64,000 nt of DNA from Rotaria sordida (GCA_905250125.1 CAJNOL010001125.1:9516-73515); one strand, 5' to 3'. Positions 1-11,970 are shown, numbered from the stretch's first letter. Notes: generated by a model from the sequence alone, not told the origin. Program-made: numbers and translations.

Positions 1-49
1 CCCACCCACACCCCCCCCACCCACACCCACACCCACACCCACACCCCTT
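1..49. repeat. Telomere-like C-rich repeat tract
   Basis: The window begins with degenerate CCCACA/CCCACC units ending at a T-rich boundary near base 49. CCCACA is the complement of TGTGGG, the telomeric hexamer reported for bdelloid rotifers. On the plus strand at the left edge this is the orientation expected of a left chromosome end. A true end cannot be told from an interstitial tract without the sequence further left. Confidence 0.7.
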
Positions 50-1000
50 TTTTTGCTTTTCTTTTCTTTATTTGTTTATATTACTATTTCTGTTCTGTCG
101 TTCTAGCGAAAATTCTTCGCGACCAAACTATATTGTTTAACTGAGCACTACTGTTTAATTCATTGGGTAAATAAATAGAAAGCATTGAAAATCGTGATTA
201 AAAAAACTGATTGGTATAGTAAGTTCCTTAATCGTTCGTTTTGACCTAAGAGTTCAATGAAAAACAAACTACAATCTTCTAAATTCATTGGAAAAAAAGA
301 AACAAATATCAAATGAATCACATCATAATCTAATAAGAAATAAACTGAAAAAACCTGTAAAGTTAACTGCTTGTTTTATTTTAAAACATGTAAAATAGCT
401 AAACTAATATCGGTTTGTTAATCATAAATAAAAAATTCTCTAACGTTAAGTTCATTTCAATTGGCATAAGGTGTAAGAAAAAAATCGAAGACACATTAAT
501 TTTAGCTTCATTAAAAAAAATCACTATTTCCACTACATGAGAGTTTTTGTTTTTTGTACAGAGCAATAAAAGAGTCATGCTAAATTTATGTAGTCTGATC
601 TAATTGGAAATACATTAAACAAACGTTTAAAAATGAAAAAATTCTTTAACAATACATAAAACACAATGAAAATATTTTACTAAAATGAAAACACAATAAT
701 TGCAGAAATTGTATTTTAATTCAAATATAAATATCGATTCATAAGATTTTTGAAATTTTTGTTGTAAATGCAAAGCTCATACATAAAATATATTCTTTAA
801 GTATGGTTTCTAAATAAGAAATAACACATTGTATAGTATTTATTTTTGTGTTGTCTGAAATAAAAGAAAGCAATAAGAAATCATTTTCATTAAATTCCTT
901 TTTTCTTCTGAATTCAATAAAATAAAGCAAAGAAATATCATACAATTCAGGTAAAGATAAATTTAGAAAATTTTCAAGTAACATGCATTAAAAAATAACT
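50..1000. other. AT-rich subtelomeric spacer, no gene recognised
   Basis: AT-rich sequence with no convincing exon. An 81-codon minus-strand frame at 739-984 has no recognisable motif and is low in complexity, so I do not call it a gene. Confidence 0.5.
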
Positions 1001-2233
1001 GGTGAGTATTTACAATCCGATTAAAATCAGACCTTTTAGATCTTTCAAAGACCGGAGTCGACCCTATATATATGAGTGCCCCACGTGCTAGAGCTCATTC
1101 GACTGAGAGAAGAAGTACAGGTAACATGCATTACAAAATAATTGGTGAGTATTTACAATCTGATTAAAATCAGACTTTTTCGATCTTTCAAAGACCTGAG
1201 TCGACCCTATATATATATGAGTGCCCCACGTACTAGAGCTCATTCGACTGAGAGAATAAGTACGAGTAAGATGGATTAAAAAATAACTGGTGAGTATTTA
1301 CAATCTGATTAAAATCAGACTTTTTCGATCTTTCAAAGACCTGAGTCGACCCTATATATATATATATGAGTGCTCCACGTGCTAAAGCTCATTCGGCTGA
1401 GAGAAGAAGTACAAGTAACAAGCATAAAAGAATAATTGGTGAGTATTTACAATCTGATTAAAATCAGACTTTTTCGATCTTTCAAAGACCGGGGTCGACC
1501 CTATATATATATATGAGTGCCCCACGTACTAGAGCTCATTCGACTGAGAGAAGAAGTACGAGTAAGATGGATTAAAAAATAACTGGTGAGTATTTACAAT
1601 CTGATTAAAATCAGACTTTTTCGATCTTTCAAAGACCTGAGTCGACCCTATATATATATGAGTGCCCCACGTGCTAGAGCTCATTCGACTGAGAGAAGAA
1701 GTACAAGTAACAAGCATAAAAAAATAATTGGTGAGTATTTGCAATCTGATTAAAATCAGACTTTTTCGATCTTTCAAAGACCTGAGTCGACCCTATATAT
1801 ATATATGAGTGCCCCACGTGCTAGAGCTCATTCGACTGAGAGAAGAAGTACGAGTAAGATGGATTAAAGAATAATTGGTGAGTATTTACAATCTGATTAA
1901 AATCAGACTTTTTCGATCTTTCAAAGACCTGAGTCGACCCTATATATATATGAGTGCCCCACGTGCTAGAGCTCATTCGACTGAGAGAAGAAGTACGAGT
2001 AAGATGGATTAAAAAATAACTGGTGAGTATTTACAATCTGATTAAAATCAGACTTTTTCGATCTTTCAAAGACCGGGGTCGACCCTATATATATATGAGT
2101 GCTCCACGTACTAGGGCTCATTCTACTGAGAGAAGAAGTACAAGTAACATGCATTACAAAATCATTGGTGAGTATTTACAATCCGATTTAAATCAGACTA
2201 TTTCGATCTTTCGAAGACCTGGTTCGGCCCTAT
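1001..2233. repeat. Tandem satellite, nine ~145-bp units
   Basis: Units start with GGTGAGTATTTACAATC at 1001, 1144, 1289, 1438, 1585, 1730, 1877, 2022 and 2167, so the period is 143-149 bp. Each unit has the self-complementary CTGATTAAAATCAG, a short (TA)n run whose length explains most of the size variation, and the motif GTGCCCCACGTGCTAGAGCTC. The last unit diverges and breaks off near 2233. Short frames on both strands here are repeat artefacts. Confidence 0.9.
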
Positions 2234-2540
2234 ATACCTTTTTTAAAGGTATTCTTAACACTGATAGATGTTTTAATTGAAAAAGATCTTGGGAGATCTT
2301 TTTGACAAGGTACCTTATTTTGAAGGTATTTTTGATACGTTAATTGGTGTTTTGATGGGAAAAGATCTTGGGAGATCTTTTATGCAATGTACCTAATTTT
2401 TGAGGTATTTCTGACAGACCAATGGTTCTTTTAGTAGACAATGTGCTTGGAGGATCTTTTTTGCAAGGTACCGTAATTTCAAGGTATTTTAAAGACTTTA
2501 ATTAGTGTTCGAATGGAAAAAGATGTTAAAAGATCGTTTC
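2234..2540. repeat. ~80-bp degenerate tandem repeat with AGATCT hairpins
   Basis: The hairpin-forming core AAAGATCTTGGGAGATCTTT recurs at about 2280, 2360 and 2440, with a decayed copy near 2516. Each is followed by a GGTACC-like block. It is distinct from the preceding satellite but shares GATCTTT words with the following 11-bp array. Confidence 0.7.
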
Positions 2541-2842
2541 CTCGATCAATGATTCAGACCGCAGATCCTTCAGAAAGCAGCCGGAAACTGTGTGATTTCT
2601 GGCCTTTTCCGACCCTTTCCGGTGTCACTCCCAGCCGGAAATGGCCGGAAAAATACTCGGATGTTGGAAGCAGTATTCCGGTCGGAAATTTCTCGTACCC
2701 GGAAACGCAGCGTTCCGTGAATTTTCCGCCAATGGAAACCTACATGGAAAATGTAAGAATTCGGAGGAACCCACCGGAAACCGGCAAGGAACAAAACGTC
2801 TCTCATCGAAAAACTCGGAGGACCCGCTCCACACGTTTTTTA
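2541..2842. repeat. CCGGAA-rich low-complexity block
   Basis: A GC-richer block with many CCGGAA/TTCCGG words on both strands. Several frames stay open on both strands, as expected of such repeats; no protein motif supports a gene. Confidence 0.55.
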
Positions 2843-3139
2843 AAAGATCTTTCAAAGATCTATGAAAGATCTTTGAAAGATCTTTCATAGATCTTTGAAA
2901 GATCTTTCATAGATCTTTCATAGATCTTTCAAAGATCTTTCAAAGATCTTTCAAAGATCTTTCATAGATCTTTCAAAGATCTTTCAAAGATCTTTCATAG
3001 ATCTTTGAAAGATCTTTCATAGATCTTTCATAGATCTTTCAAAGATCTTTCAAAGATCTTTCATAGGTCTTTCATAGATCTTTCAAAGATCTTTCAAAGA
3101 TCTTTCAAAGATCTTTCAAAGATCTTTCAAAGATCTTTC
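2843..3139. repeat. 11-bp satellite AGATCTTTCAW
   Basis: About 27 units of AGATCTTTCAA, AGATCTTTCAT or AGATCTTTGAA, nearly uninterrupted. Each unit carries the palindrome AGATCT. The array is bounded by unrelated sequence on both sides. Confidence 0.9.
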
Positions 3140-3159
3140 CAATACATTTGGAACTAGGA

Positions 3160-3824
3160 CGGTGAACTTACGGCCGAGCACGGCCGGATACGGTGGTGTT
3201 ACTGTCGTAAACGGTGTCGTATGCGGCCTTGCGTGTCGGCATCAGCGCTGTGTCCCGCTGTGATTACGACCGTACACGATCGCCGTATTACGCCGTATAC
3301 GATCGCCGTATACGATCGCCGTATACGATCGCCGTATACGATCGCCGTATACGATCGCCGTATTACGCCGTATACAACACGGCGATTTACGGCCGTAATA
3401 CGGCGCATAGAAATACGGCGTATATACGGCCGTGTACGGCCGTATTTTAGCCGTATACGGCGTCGTAAACGGCCGTATACGGCCGTATCTGGTCGTCGTA
3501 ATGCTCGACCTGGGGTGGTGTTGCATACGTTTAAGTCACGGCCCTGTAGGACCGTATACGGTGGCAATACGGTCGTGTACGGCGTTGGATACGGCCGGGT
3601 TCGTCGGTGTCGGTGCTGTCGGAAACTGTGATTACGGTCGTAAACTGTTGGCGTGTTACGCCGTATACGGCACGGCGGAATACGGTCGTAATACGGTCCC
3701 GCGAAATACGGCAAAGATACGGCCGTATTGTGCCGTAAATCCGCTGTATACGGCCGTATACGTCACCGTAAACGGCCGTATACGGCTGGTTCTGTTCACC
3801 GTAATGCTCGTCCTGGGCATGATC
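3160..3824. repeat. CpG-rich TACGGC/CGTATA satellite
   Basis: A dense array of palindromic words such as CCGTATACGGC and CGGCCGTA, with five perfect-to-near-perfect 13-bp units GATCGCCGTATAC at 3301-3365. A larger duplication is visible: the segment around 3480-3520 recurs around 3775-3823. It is much richer in GC and CpG than its surroundings. Open frames of 78-171 codons on both strands are consequences of the repeat. It directly abuts the broken end of the eIF3c relic. Confidence 0.85.
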
Positions 3825-5344
3825 ATTTTCGGATATAAGTGTTACTAATTCTTCGATACAATCGAGGATACTAAAAACAAAAGAAATACGATGAAAAGAA
3901 TGGTTTTTGTTTTCTTTTTCTACCGTGTCCATGTTTCAAATTTTGAATATCGATTTTCTTTTTGATGATAATCGAAACTAATTGTAATATCTATTAATAA
4001 AATTTTAATATCAATTTCAACGCATAAATTTTGTTTTTTAACATATTGTCGAAGATTATTTAAATATTCGAATTGATCATGATAATTTGTAGAATGTTTA
4101 CCACGTGTAGAAACAATTTCATTTAATTTTTTTAAAATTTCTTTATCATTATCAAATTTTAGAATCTAAATTTAACAATAAATAAGTCTTTAAAGAATAA
4201 ATCAATAGAAATTTACATCTTCTTTAGATGTTATTTCTTTGAATTTTTTTTCATCAGATTGTCGAATAGATTTACATTCTTTTTCTCGTCGTTTAGTAAT
4301 AGTTGTATTTTGACTAGCAGGTTTTCAACTTTCAAAACAAAAATATATATATAAATTTCTTTTTTTTTTTAATTGATAATTCATACATACAGAAAAAAAT
4401 TAATGTAAGATTGATTTAGTGGTAATTCATTATCAATTGAATCATCATTATTTTCGCTTGAAAAATCATCACTTGATGAAGTTTCATTGATTTCAACTAC
4501 ATCATCATCTGGTTTTTAGAATATAATTATGAATAAAATCGAATAGAAGAAAATTTTGAATAACTAACTTCACGATATGAATTTTTTTCATTTTGAAATG
4601 ATTCTATTTGTATATATTGACGAAGTTTTTGACGAAGTATTTTTAAATTATTTGAATTCGTTTTATTAAATTTATTACACCAATCTTTATTATTCCAACA
4701 CTATCAACAATAAAGAAGAATAAAATTTATTTATAATTAATATTAAATACTTCATTGACAAAATCTTCAAGTTGTACTAATATTTTAATATAAAATCGTG
4801 GTATAACTACAAAATAATATAATACATACAAAAAAATAATTAATTCGATTTTTTTTTTACTTTGTTCTTTTTCTATTACTCGACGAGCTTTATCATATAC
4901 TTTGATTAGATTTTCAAAACCTATTTATACAATTATCATACGAACAGATATATAATTCAAAGAAACATACATTCGTAAACTTGTTTAATATCACGTATAC
5001 GTATAACTTGTTTGATTTTTTTAATATTTTCTTCTATTTCTTCGTATCTACAAAATGAAATGAAATTATTTATGTCATTCTCGATATTTTTATGTATAAT
5101 TACCGTTTATCTTTTTCACTTCGAACGATACGTTTAACATTTTCTGTATCATCATCATCATCATTGTTAATAATATATGATTTTACAAAACTGAAAACAA
5201 TATCAATATACATAGTACAAAAATTTTACTTTCATGAGAAATAACATACGACTTGGTTGTTTGAATTTTTATTTGTGGTTCATCATCACTATTTTCTTCG
5301 CTTGACGAAGAATTTCCGTCTGCAAAAAAACGATTTTTATTCAT
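3825..5344 (-). pseudogene. EIF3C: eIF3 subunit C, 5' part only (truncated relic)
   Basis: eIF3c is a core subunit of eukaryotic initiation factor 3, acting on the small ribosomal subunit in the cytoplasm. Exons read by eye on the minus strand match the N-terminal part of the family in order: a start reading MNKNRFFADG (ATG at 5344-5342), an acidic stretch leading to TENVKRIVRSEKDKR, then ENIKKIKQVIRIRDIKQ, NLIKVYDKARRVIEKEQ, PRFYIKILVQLEDFVNE, LKILRQKLRQY, and the hallmark ILKKLNEIVSTRGKHSTNYH followed by a LDCIEELVTLI exon. Introns are short. Homology stops near 3825, where a CpG-rich satellite begins, so roughly the C-terminal half including the PCI domain is missing. No certain stop lies inside an exon. 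A full copy elsewhere in the genome is expected. Confidence 0.8.
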
Positions 5345-5464
5345 AACTTTTTGAAATTTGGTACTACTGCACTTTATGTACATCCCCATTGTTAATGTGC
5401 ACAGAACGGAAAAAAAATTCTATTGGTGAAATGATTAAGCGAATGTTTCTCAATAAAATAAATA

Positions 5465-7780
5465 CAGTATAACCTCTCCATAGTGGACACCTAAGGGACT
5501 ATTTAAAAGTGTCCATTATAAGGAGGTGTCCACTTTCTAGAGGTTTTCAATTTTTTTTCTTGACAGACATTTTTGCTTTTGTCGAAGGTCACCAAAATCC
5601 CTTTCTTCATATTATTTTAACAAAGAGACATTCTGAGAACACTTTAGATCATAATTTATTGAAACCTACATTTAACAAAAAATAATGACAACTACTTCTA
5701 ACATAAATTATCGAAAATTTTAAGTTTCATCAGTTTTTTTTGAAAAAATCAGTTATAGAACTTTGCTTGGACGTTTTCGAATCGATATAAAGATCAGTCA
5801 TTTTTGACTCAAGTTGACTTATAAGTACATGTAATTCAGGTTGTTCGATCGACGCGAATAAATGTAAACGTCGTAGCATATCAAGTGCTTCAGGAAGTTT
5901 TGGTGGTATCTCTTTGATTGACATTTCTTCTTCTACATCGTCCATGTTTTCAGTTGAATCAGTATTAATAATTTCATAAAAGAGATCGCTGTTGTCGTTC
6001 CATTCGTTGTAGGCAGGAATATTTGAATCGATATTAATTAATTCGATTGCCGACATCCGATTACCATCAATACGTAAGTGAGAGAGAAGATCGTCGAGGT
6101 GTTTGCTTGAATTTTGGTTTTCATCGTTATCTACTAACATAATATCGCTGTTATTTGAAGCTTGCTGATCAGATAAGACGAAACCAAAGCCAGCTGCGCG
6201 AAAAGCGTTACGAATGGTGTTACATGTGACGGTGTGCCACGCTTCATTAATCCATCGGATCGCATCAAGAGCTGTTACTGTAACTTGATCACTACTATGA
6301 GCTATGGTACATTGAGCGATGATGTGTTTCACGAGCATTCGACGATAATGACATTTAAATGAGTTTATAACACCTTGATCGAGAGGTTAAACTGTACTAG
6401 TCGTATTTGGTGGAAAGAAAATTAATGTAATGTTGGATAATTGTACGTCAATGGGATGACATGGTGCGTTATCCAAGAAGAGAAGAATTTGACGAGAATT
6501 TTTTTTCATTATTTGATTGATGTCAGTAAGCCATTCAGAAAATAATTTAGCATTCATCCAGGCTGTTCGGTTAGCTTTCCATGTTACTGGAAGATTGTTA
6601 ATATTCAAATTTTTAAAGCAACGTGGTTGACGAATCTTTCCTAAAATATCATTCAAAATATTTATCAAAAGTATATGTGAAGACTTACCGATGACTAAAG
6701 GCTTCAATTTATCCGTTCCACTACAATTTGTACAAAGTAAAACAGTATATCGTTCTTTTGAACGCTTTCCACCTTTACATTCTTCCTTGTTGAGTACCAG
6801 TGATCGATCTGGAATTGCTTTAAATAAGAGTGCTGTTTCATCGGCGTTGTAAATATCATCATCACTATATCCATTAACAATTGTTGTAAGACGATGTTTC
6901 CATTCTTCTGTAGTTGTTACGCATACACTTCCACTTTCACCAGAAATTTGTCGATATCCGATCATATGTCGATTGCGGAATTTTTCCAGCCACCCTTTTG
7001 ATGCTTTAAAATTACCTGGTAATAGACCCATTTCTTCGGCAATTTGTCGAGCTTTTTCTTGCAACAGTGGACCTGATATTGGAATGTGTTTTGCTCGTTG
7101 GGCCGTAAACCATTCGAAAACGACTTCATCGATGTGTCTGCCGGTGTCGTCCTTCAGTTTGCGCTTCACACCCTTGTTCGTATTTGTCAAATAATCATGT
7201 TCATATTCTTCACGACGATTTAAGATGTCGGCGACGCTACTTTTCGAGATGGAGTATTTTTCTGCTAATGTACGTATCGAAAAACCATTGCCACCATTAT
7301 TATCTTTGATTAATAAGATCTTTTGTTCAAGCGATAATTCGTGTCGTTTCATGAGTTGATAAATGAATGAATGCTGATTTCATTCTTTTTCTCTCTAATT
7401 TATATTTGTGTTGTTTATCTCTCTTTTGTTCTGTTCTGACTAGTCTATTTCATTACTGCCTGATTTTTAAATACTATTGAGTATTGTTGTCCATTCATTC
7501 TCTTATCGTTGCGGCATATTCATCATGATAATTGAATCAGTGAATGCATACATGTGAGAACATGATTGAGTGAAAAATCATAGCAAACGTAATCGAGTGT
7601 CCACTTTATAGAGGTTATTTACTACAGAGAGACCGAAGAAAAGTGTCCACAGTCCAGAATGAGGAGGTATCCACTTTCAAGAGGTTCATTTCCAGCAAAA
7701 ACAGCTTGGGCGGACTAGAGGGTGTCCATAATACAGAGGTGTCCACTTTAGAGAGGTGTCCACATAAGGAGGTTTTACTG
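5465..7780 (-). mobile_element. Tigger/pogo-type DNA transposon
   Basis: The ends CAGTATAACCTC (5465) and GAGGTTTTACTG (7780) are inverted and flanked by TA on both sides (5463-5464 and 7781-7782), the TA duplication typical of Tc1/mariner/pogo elements. Subterminal copies of GTGTCCAC occur near both ends and are candidate transposase-binding sites. The element is nested in the Merlin-type element and encodes a Tigger/CENP-B-like transposase with one stop codon. Confidence 0.9.
5730..7352 (-). pseudogene. Tigger/CENP-B-like transposase, one in-frame stop
   Basis: A transposase of the pogo/Tigger group, which cuts and pastes its own element. The 321-codon part from ATG at 7352 has an N-terminal psq/CENP-B-type helix-turn-helix (residues about 8-47, including LAEKYSISKSSVADILNRR), a second CENP-B-like DNA-binding domain (about 75-130, with WLEKFRNRH), and the first two catalytic blocks YNADETALLFK and LLFLDNAPCH. 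A TAA stop at 6389-6387 replaces one codon in the conserved segment before PLDQGVINSFK. The same frame then continues for 218 codons to 5730, giving a 540-codon frame with a single stop. Length is normal for the family. The copy should be unable to make full-length enzyme. Confidence 0.9.
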
Positions 7781-8012
7781 TACATATAAATAGATGTCAT
7801 ACAAAAGCGATACGTGTTGTATTGAACAGAAAAAAAAATAGCGATGACTACTAATTAAGATATAAGAAGTAATTAAGAACAACGTATTTGAAGTATTCAT
7901 TATGAATGATGAATGAACTAAAATCAAGAAAGCAAAGATAAAAGTCATTTTGATAATAAGATAAAAATTTTTCTTTTAATTAAACTTTTTTTAAAAAGTC
8001 TAGTAATTATAT

Positions 8013-8483
8013 TTGGAAATGGAAGGGCTTATATATATTATCGAGGTGTCCTCATATTTTCATAAGAAAAAATATTTCGATATTTTTGCTATAATAAAAA
8101 GAATGACTGATCTCGTGAATGTCGATGATTTGGATTCTATCAATACCAGAAAAATTCATCAACTAACTGCTACACAAGATTTTGTAGGCTCAGTAATACA
8201 TTCTGATGAGTGGAGGGCTTATTTCCAACTTAATAACCATGCTCTATACACCCATTTAACTGTGAATCATTCTGTACATTTTGTTGATCCTGCGACTGGC
8301 GTGCACACGCAAAATATTGAAAATACGTGGATGAGAGTTAAACGAAAACATAAAAAACAAGGAGGATTTTCAAGAATTTTATTGCCTACTTATTTAGAAG
8401 AATTTATGTGGCGGCAGGAGTTCGGCGATAAACCTCTTAAAAATCTTGTTTTACAAATACAATCTATTTATCCTGTTGTGTAA
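8013..8483 (+). pseudogene. Merlin (IS1595/ISXO2-like) transposase, C-terminal fragment
   Basis: The 156-codon frame carries the C-terminal half of a DDE transposase of the Merlin/IS1595 group: IHSDEWRAYFQL (second catalytic Asp), then HLTVNHSVHFVDPATGVHTQ and IENTWMRVKRKHKKQGG (catalytic Glu). Roughly the first half of a normal protein, including the first Asp, is absent upstream; the sequence between the Tigger right end and 8013 is noncoding. It lies inside the long inverted repeats of its own element. Likely a non-autonomous remnant; splicing from an unseen upstream exon cannot be fully excluded. Confidence 0.8.
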
Positions 8484-8750
8484 TTTTTTTTTAACAAAAT
8501 TCTTTTCGTTCTCACATGACATCTATTTATATGTATTTATTTTATCGAGAAACATTCGGTTAATCATTTCACCAATAGAATTTTTTTTCTGTTCTGTGCA
8601 CATTAACAATGGGGGTGTACATAAAATGCAGTAGTACCCGTGATTTTTTTATTTTTTTGAAATAAATTTTCTTATTTTTTATTTTTTGATTGTTCATTAA
8701 GATAAAAAAAAAGGGCTTTTGTTTAGATGATAATTAATACTAGATAAATT

Positions 8751-11084
8751 ATGTTTCGATTAGCTCAGTATGTCCTTAGAGGATCGCATCATGCGATTAA
8801 AAAATCATTTTTATATTCAAGTAAGATTGAAATTTTATGAGATTATTTGGTTTTATTCTTTTTTTTTCTAAAGATGTTCGAATGTATCTATCAGATGCTT
8901 ATCAAGCATTTGATAAATGGGATGAATCATTATCAAGTGAAATTCTACAAAAAACAAATATTAGTACGTATGAATAGATTATTGATAAAATTGATTCTTT
9001 TCTTTTCTTTTCTTTTTTTTTTGTAAAGGTGAACTTTTGATTGATGTTGAAGATAAATTAATTAGAAAGAAATATGTTAGTTCACTTGACACTGAAATTG
9101 TAAGTATTCATATAAATGAATAGAGCTCGTCGGGTCTAAGATTTTCGAACTCAAATCATACTTCTAATTTTTTTTTAATCTGAATTTGATATGATCTTAT
9201 AATAATCAAGTGATCATTGGGTCGCTCTCGGACTTGGACTCGATAGGATCCGATTCGAAAATTTGGAGTTCGATGAGCTCTGTATTTGAATATATTTGTT
9301 GTTTTTAGCTTGCAGCGAAACTGACTCATGTTGAAACGACTGAAGATCTTAAATTGGCAGAAACAATTTTAGAAAAGTAAGAAAAAAAAATATTTTTTTA
9401 ATGTTTGTTTGAATTTTATTTTTTGATATGTTATTTAGATTTCGTCGTACACCAGAAGCTCTTAAATTTCAACCTTCATTAGCTTATTCACTTGTTCGTA
9501 ATTATCTTGATCTTGGTCAAAAAGAACGTTTATTACCTATTTTACATGATAAAGTTAATAAAATTAAAGACGAAATTATTTATAAAGTTTTATAATTTCA
9601 TTTGTTAGGTTAAATATGGAATTTTTCTTGATCGATTTTCAGCTAATCTTTTATTAAATGCATTTTTACTTGAAAAAAAATACAAAGGTAAATATAAATT
9701 GAGTTTTGTTTTTATTATATAGAAAATTGTAAAATAGAAGCTGCACAAGTTTGTACAGATCTAATGTTACAAGATGAAGGTGATGATCAATTAACACGTG
9801 CACTTGGTTTAAATGCATGTTATAATTATTATTTAATAGCAACTGATGACGATTTTAAAAGTACACAAATAGAAGAAGAAGATGAAGATATTGTATGTTA
9901 ATTAATGAAATATTTTATGATTTTTTCGTTTATTTATTTTTTAGGTTAAAGTAAAAGTTAATTTTGTTCGTAATCATACAAATGATGATCATTTTGATTT
10001 AACTGATAAACGTAAATTACTTGGTAAAACAATAGCTTATTTAAGTCGAGATGCAAATAATACTAGTATTATTTCATTACAAGTAAAAGAAATTTTTTCA
10101 ATTATTTAGAAATTCTTTTTTTTTGTTCTTAGATTTTGGGAAATATTCTTTATAAAAAATTTGGTCGTGTATGTGATTTATTTCAAATAATATTAAATAA
10201 TGATCAATTACAAGTTGATGAAACAATTGTAAATGAAAATCTTTTTCTAAATTTTTGATTATTTGATTATTTGATTTTTTTTTTGTTTTTAGATAAAAAT
10301 TTTGGAAAAAGAACTTGATGAATATGTTTATAATCCAATTGAAGCAAAAGAACTTTTACCTCAAAGTCCCTATCGATGTTTAGAATTAATTCCTGAAGCT
10401 GCACGTGATATTATTAAAGTATAGAATCAAAAAAATAATTATATATGATTGAAATAAATCAAATGATTTTTTTTGTAGGAAAAACTTTTACCTCAACTTC
10501 GTCAAAAAAATAAAATTATTTCATTAAATCTTAAAGAATTTGTTGAAAAAAATCTTATTGAAATAGCTACACTTGCTGATAAATATGATACAAAAAAACA
10601 TGAACAACAAATATCAATATGGACACGTGAAAGACAAGAACAACTTGATGATCAAATTCGTCGTTTTATTATTGAACAAAAAAAACTTAATTTAATTGAA
10701 CGTCTTCGTTTATTAGAAGAACGTGATGAATTATTAAATTTTTTTGAAAATGAATCAAAAATTATAATGCATTCACAAGATAAAGCATTTGCTGATGAAA
10801 GTTTTGAAAATATTCGTACACAAGGTGAACATGAATATTTTGAATTAGCACGTCAACATTATCATTGGGATCGAATGGAACCACGTCGTTCATTACATCT
10901 TGATAAAAAATTACGTGATGAAGAAATGAGTGATGTAAGAAATTGGTCACCATATAAATATCTTGCTGAAAATTGGAAATATGATCTTGCTGATTATGTT
11001 CCATTAAATGAAAAAATGAAACGTCGGAAAGAAGATTTACCTCCAAGTGGAAAACCTCCTTATTACAAACAACACTTTTTCTAA
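8751..11084 (+). CDS. MRPS27: Mitochondrial small ribosomal subunit protein mS27
   Basis: mS27 is an animal-type, PPR-related protein of the small mitoribosomal subunit. I read eleven exons: 8751-8820, 8874-8963, 9029-9099, 9309-9376, 9439-9553, 9609-9687, 9723-9892, 9945-10082, 10133-10228, 10293-10418, 10479-11084. All introns are GT-AG and the joined length is 1629 bp, an exact multiple of three (542 residues). Family signatures include RMYLSDAYQAFDKW near the N-terminus, KLIRKKYVSSLDTEI, ILEKFRRTPEALKF, and VKYGIFLDRFSANLLLNAFL followed by VCTDLMLQDE; the C-terminal third is charged and probably coiled-coil. The start fits the mitochondrial-targeting-like MFRLAQYVLRGS. Most introns are 46-65 bp; the exception is intron 3, enlarged by a MITE-like insert. 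No stops or shifts: apparently functional. It is divergent from the eIF3c relic. Confidence 0.9.
9122..9281. mobile_element. MITE-like insert in mS27 intron 3
   Basis: Intron 3 is 209 bp, about four times its neighbours. The extra sequence is bounded by AGAGCTCGTCGGG and an inverted GATGAGCTCT, with inner inverted TTCGAACTC/GAGTTCGA words. No clear target duplication. A similar GATGGGCT-bounded palindrome lies at 29216-29281 in the F-box intron. Confidence 0.45.
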
Positions 11085-11769
11085 TAGATCAGTTCACGTC
11101 TTTTTTTTCTTTTTCAGTTGTTGTTTGTTTTCTTTTTTTGATAGAGAAAATAAAAAGAAAAACATTATGATTCATTGACACATTGTTTCATCTCACTACT
11201 TAATTCAAACAGTAGTATTTAAAGAGAAGCTAAAATATGCTAGTCTTTAATTTATATCAAGGTAATCTACAAGACGTTTTTATTTATGAAACAAATCTTC
11301 CATGTTTCGGAAAAAAATTTGCTAGTACAAATACTTCGAAAGATAAAATCTTATGAGGATGTTGAATAGTCACCATTTTATCGATTGAATTTCACTTTGT
11401 ATAAAACAATGATATTTTGAAACTTTCGCTTCTCTATAAAATTTTAAAAGATTTTAGAACATATGTATCACATCATATGAAATACGTTGATATTAGGAAT
11501 ACCAATTGTTAGTACAATTTAAATGTATGACACATTAACAATTTTATTTAATAGTTGTCTCTGATTTCATGAATAATTCAACTTCTCTCTGTTTTACTAG
11601 ATTACAGAGAAAATTTCGAGTTTTCTCTATTCCAGTATGGTTTTTCTCTCGATTGACTAAACTCAATAATAGAGCCTGTCAGATTAGTCCTAGTTCAGGA
11701 CTTATCTAACGGATTATAATTTAAAAGTGAGAATCAATTATGACTTGCTTATCATAAGACCGTCGAGGG
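11085..11769. other. Intergenic, no gene recognised
   Basis: AT-rich sequence downstream of mS27 with no exon-like frame or repeat I can support. Confidence 0.5.
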
Positions 11770-11970
11770 ATGAGTGTCGATGCAGAGAAGACTAACAGCA
11801 CACATCCTCAGTTACCCAACTCCGACTCAGAAGAATTTCATTTTGCTAACTCCAATTTCGACTCTGACTCCAGAAAATATCGTTGTGCTGACTCCGACTC
11901 CGCCAGAGTTGGAATCGGGTTTCGGAGTACTCCGCAGGGCTCGAACCCACACCCACACCTCACAAAGACA
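11770..11970. repeat. GACTCC-rich degenerate repeat ending in telomere-like CCCACA
   Basis: Degenerate GACTCC/ACTCCGACTC words run from about 11800 to 11930. They end in the C-rich telomere-like tract CCCACACCCACACC near 11948. Overlapping frames on both strands reflect the repeats. Only the C-rich orientation is present here, unlike the two-sided junctions at 13918 and 22500. Confidence 0.6.

Larger units (their letters stand above)
5360..8638 (+). mobile_element. Merlin-type DNA transposon, split by a Tigger insertion
   Basis: Inverted repeats of about 105 bp define this element: GGTACTACTGCACTTTATGT at 5360 pairs with the complement ending at 8638, and the arms stay alignable inward to AATAAATA beside the Tigger boundary. 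The transposase fragment inside (8013-8483) has Merlin/IS1595-like features. Without the Tigger copy the element would be only about 960 bp, so it is internally deleted. No clean target duplication is visible. It sits 15 bp upstream of the eIF3c start codon and 112 bp upstream of the mS27 start codon, so it separates a head-to-head gene pair. Confidence 0.75.

Noticed and set aside
1001..2233. Self-cleaving ribozyme (retrozyme) in the 145-bp satellite
   Set aside because: Unit size is suggestive, but neither strand contains the conserved CTGATGA and GAAA core; only short hairpins.
3199..3932. Arg/Tyr-rich open frames up to 171 codons on both strands
   Set aside because: They are produced by the CGTATACGGC satellite, which lacks stops in several frames; no domain or codon bias. 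Only the part above 3825 is eIF3c exon.
4325..4327. In-frame TGA in an eIF3c exon
   Set aside because: An acceptor (CTGCTAG) lies just downstream, so this TGA is more likely intronic and is not evidence of decay.
5357..8640. 9-bp Merlin target duplication
   Set aside because: The flanks TTGAAATTT and GTGATTTTT share only some positions; I do not claim a duplication.
10762..11046. 94-codon minus-strand frame
   Set aside because: Lies antisense within the last mS27 exon and has no motif.
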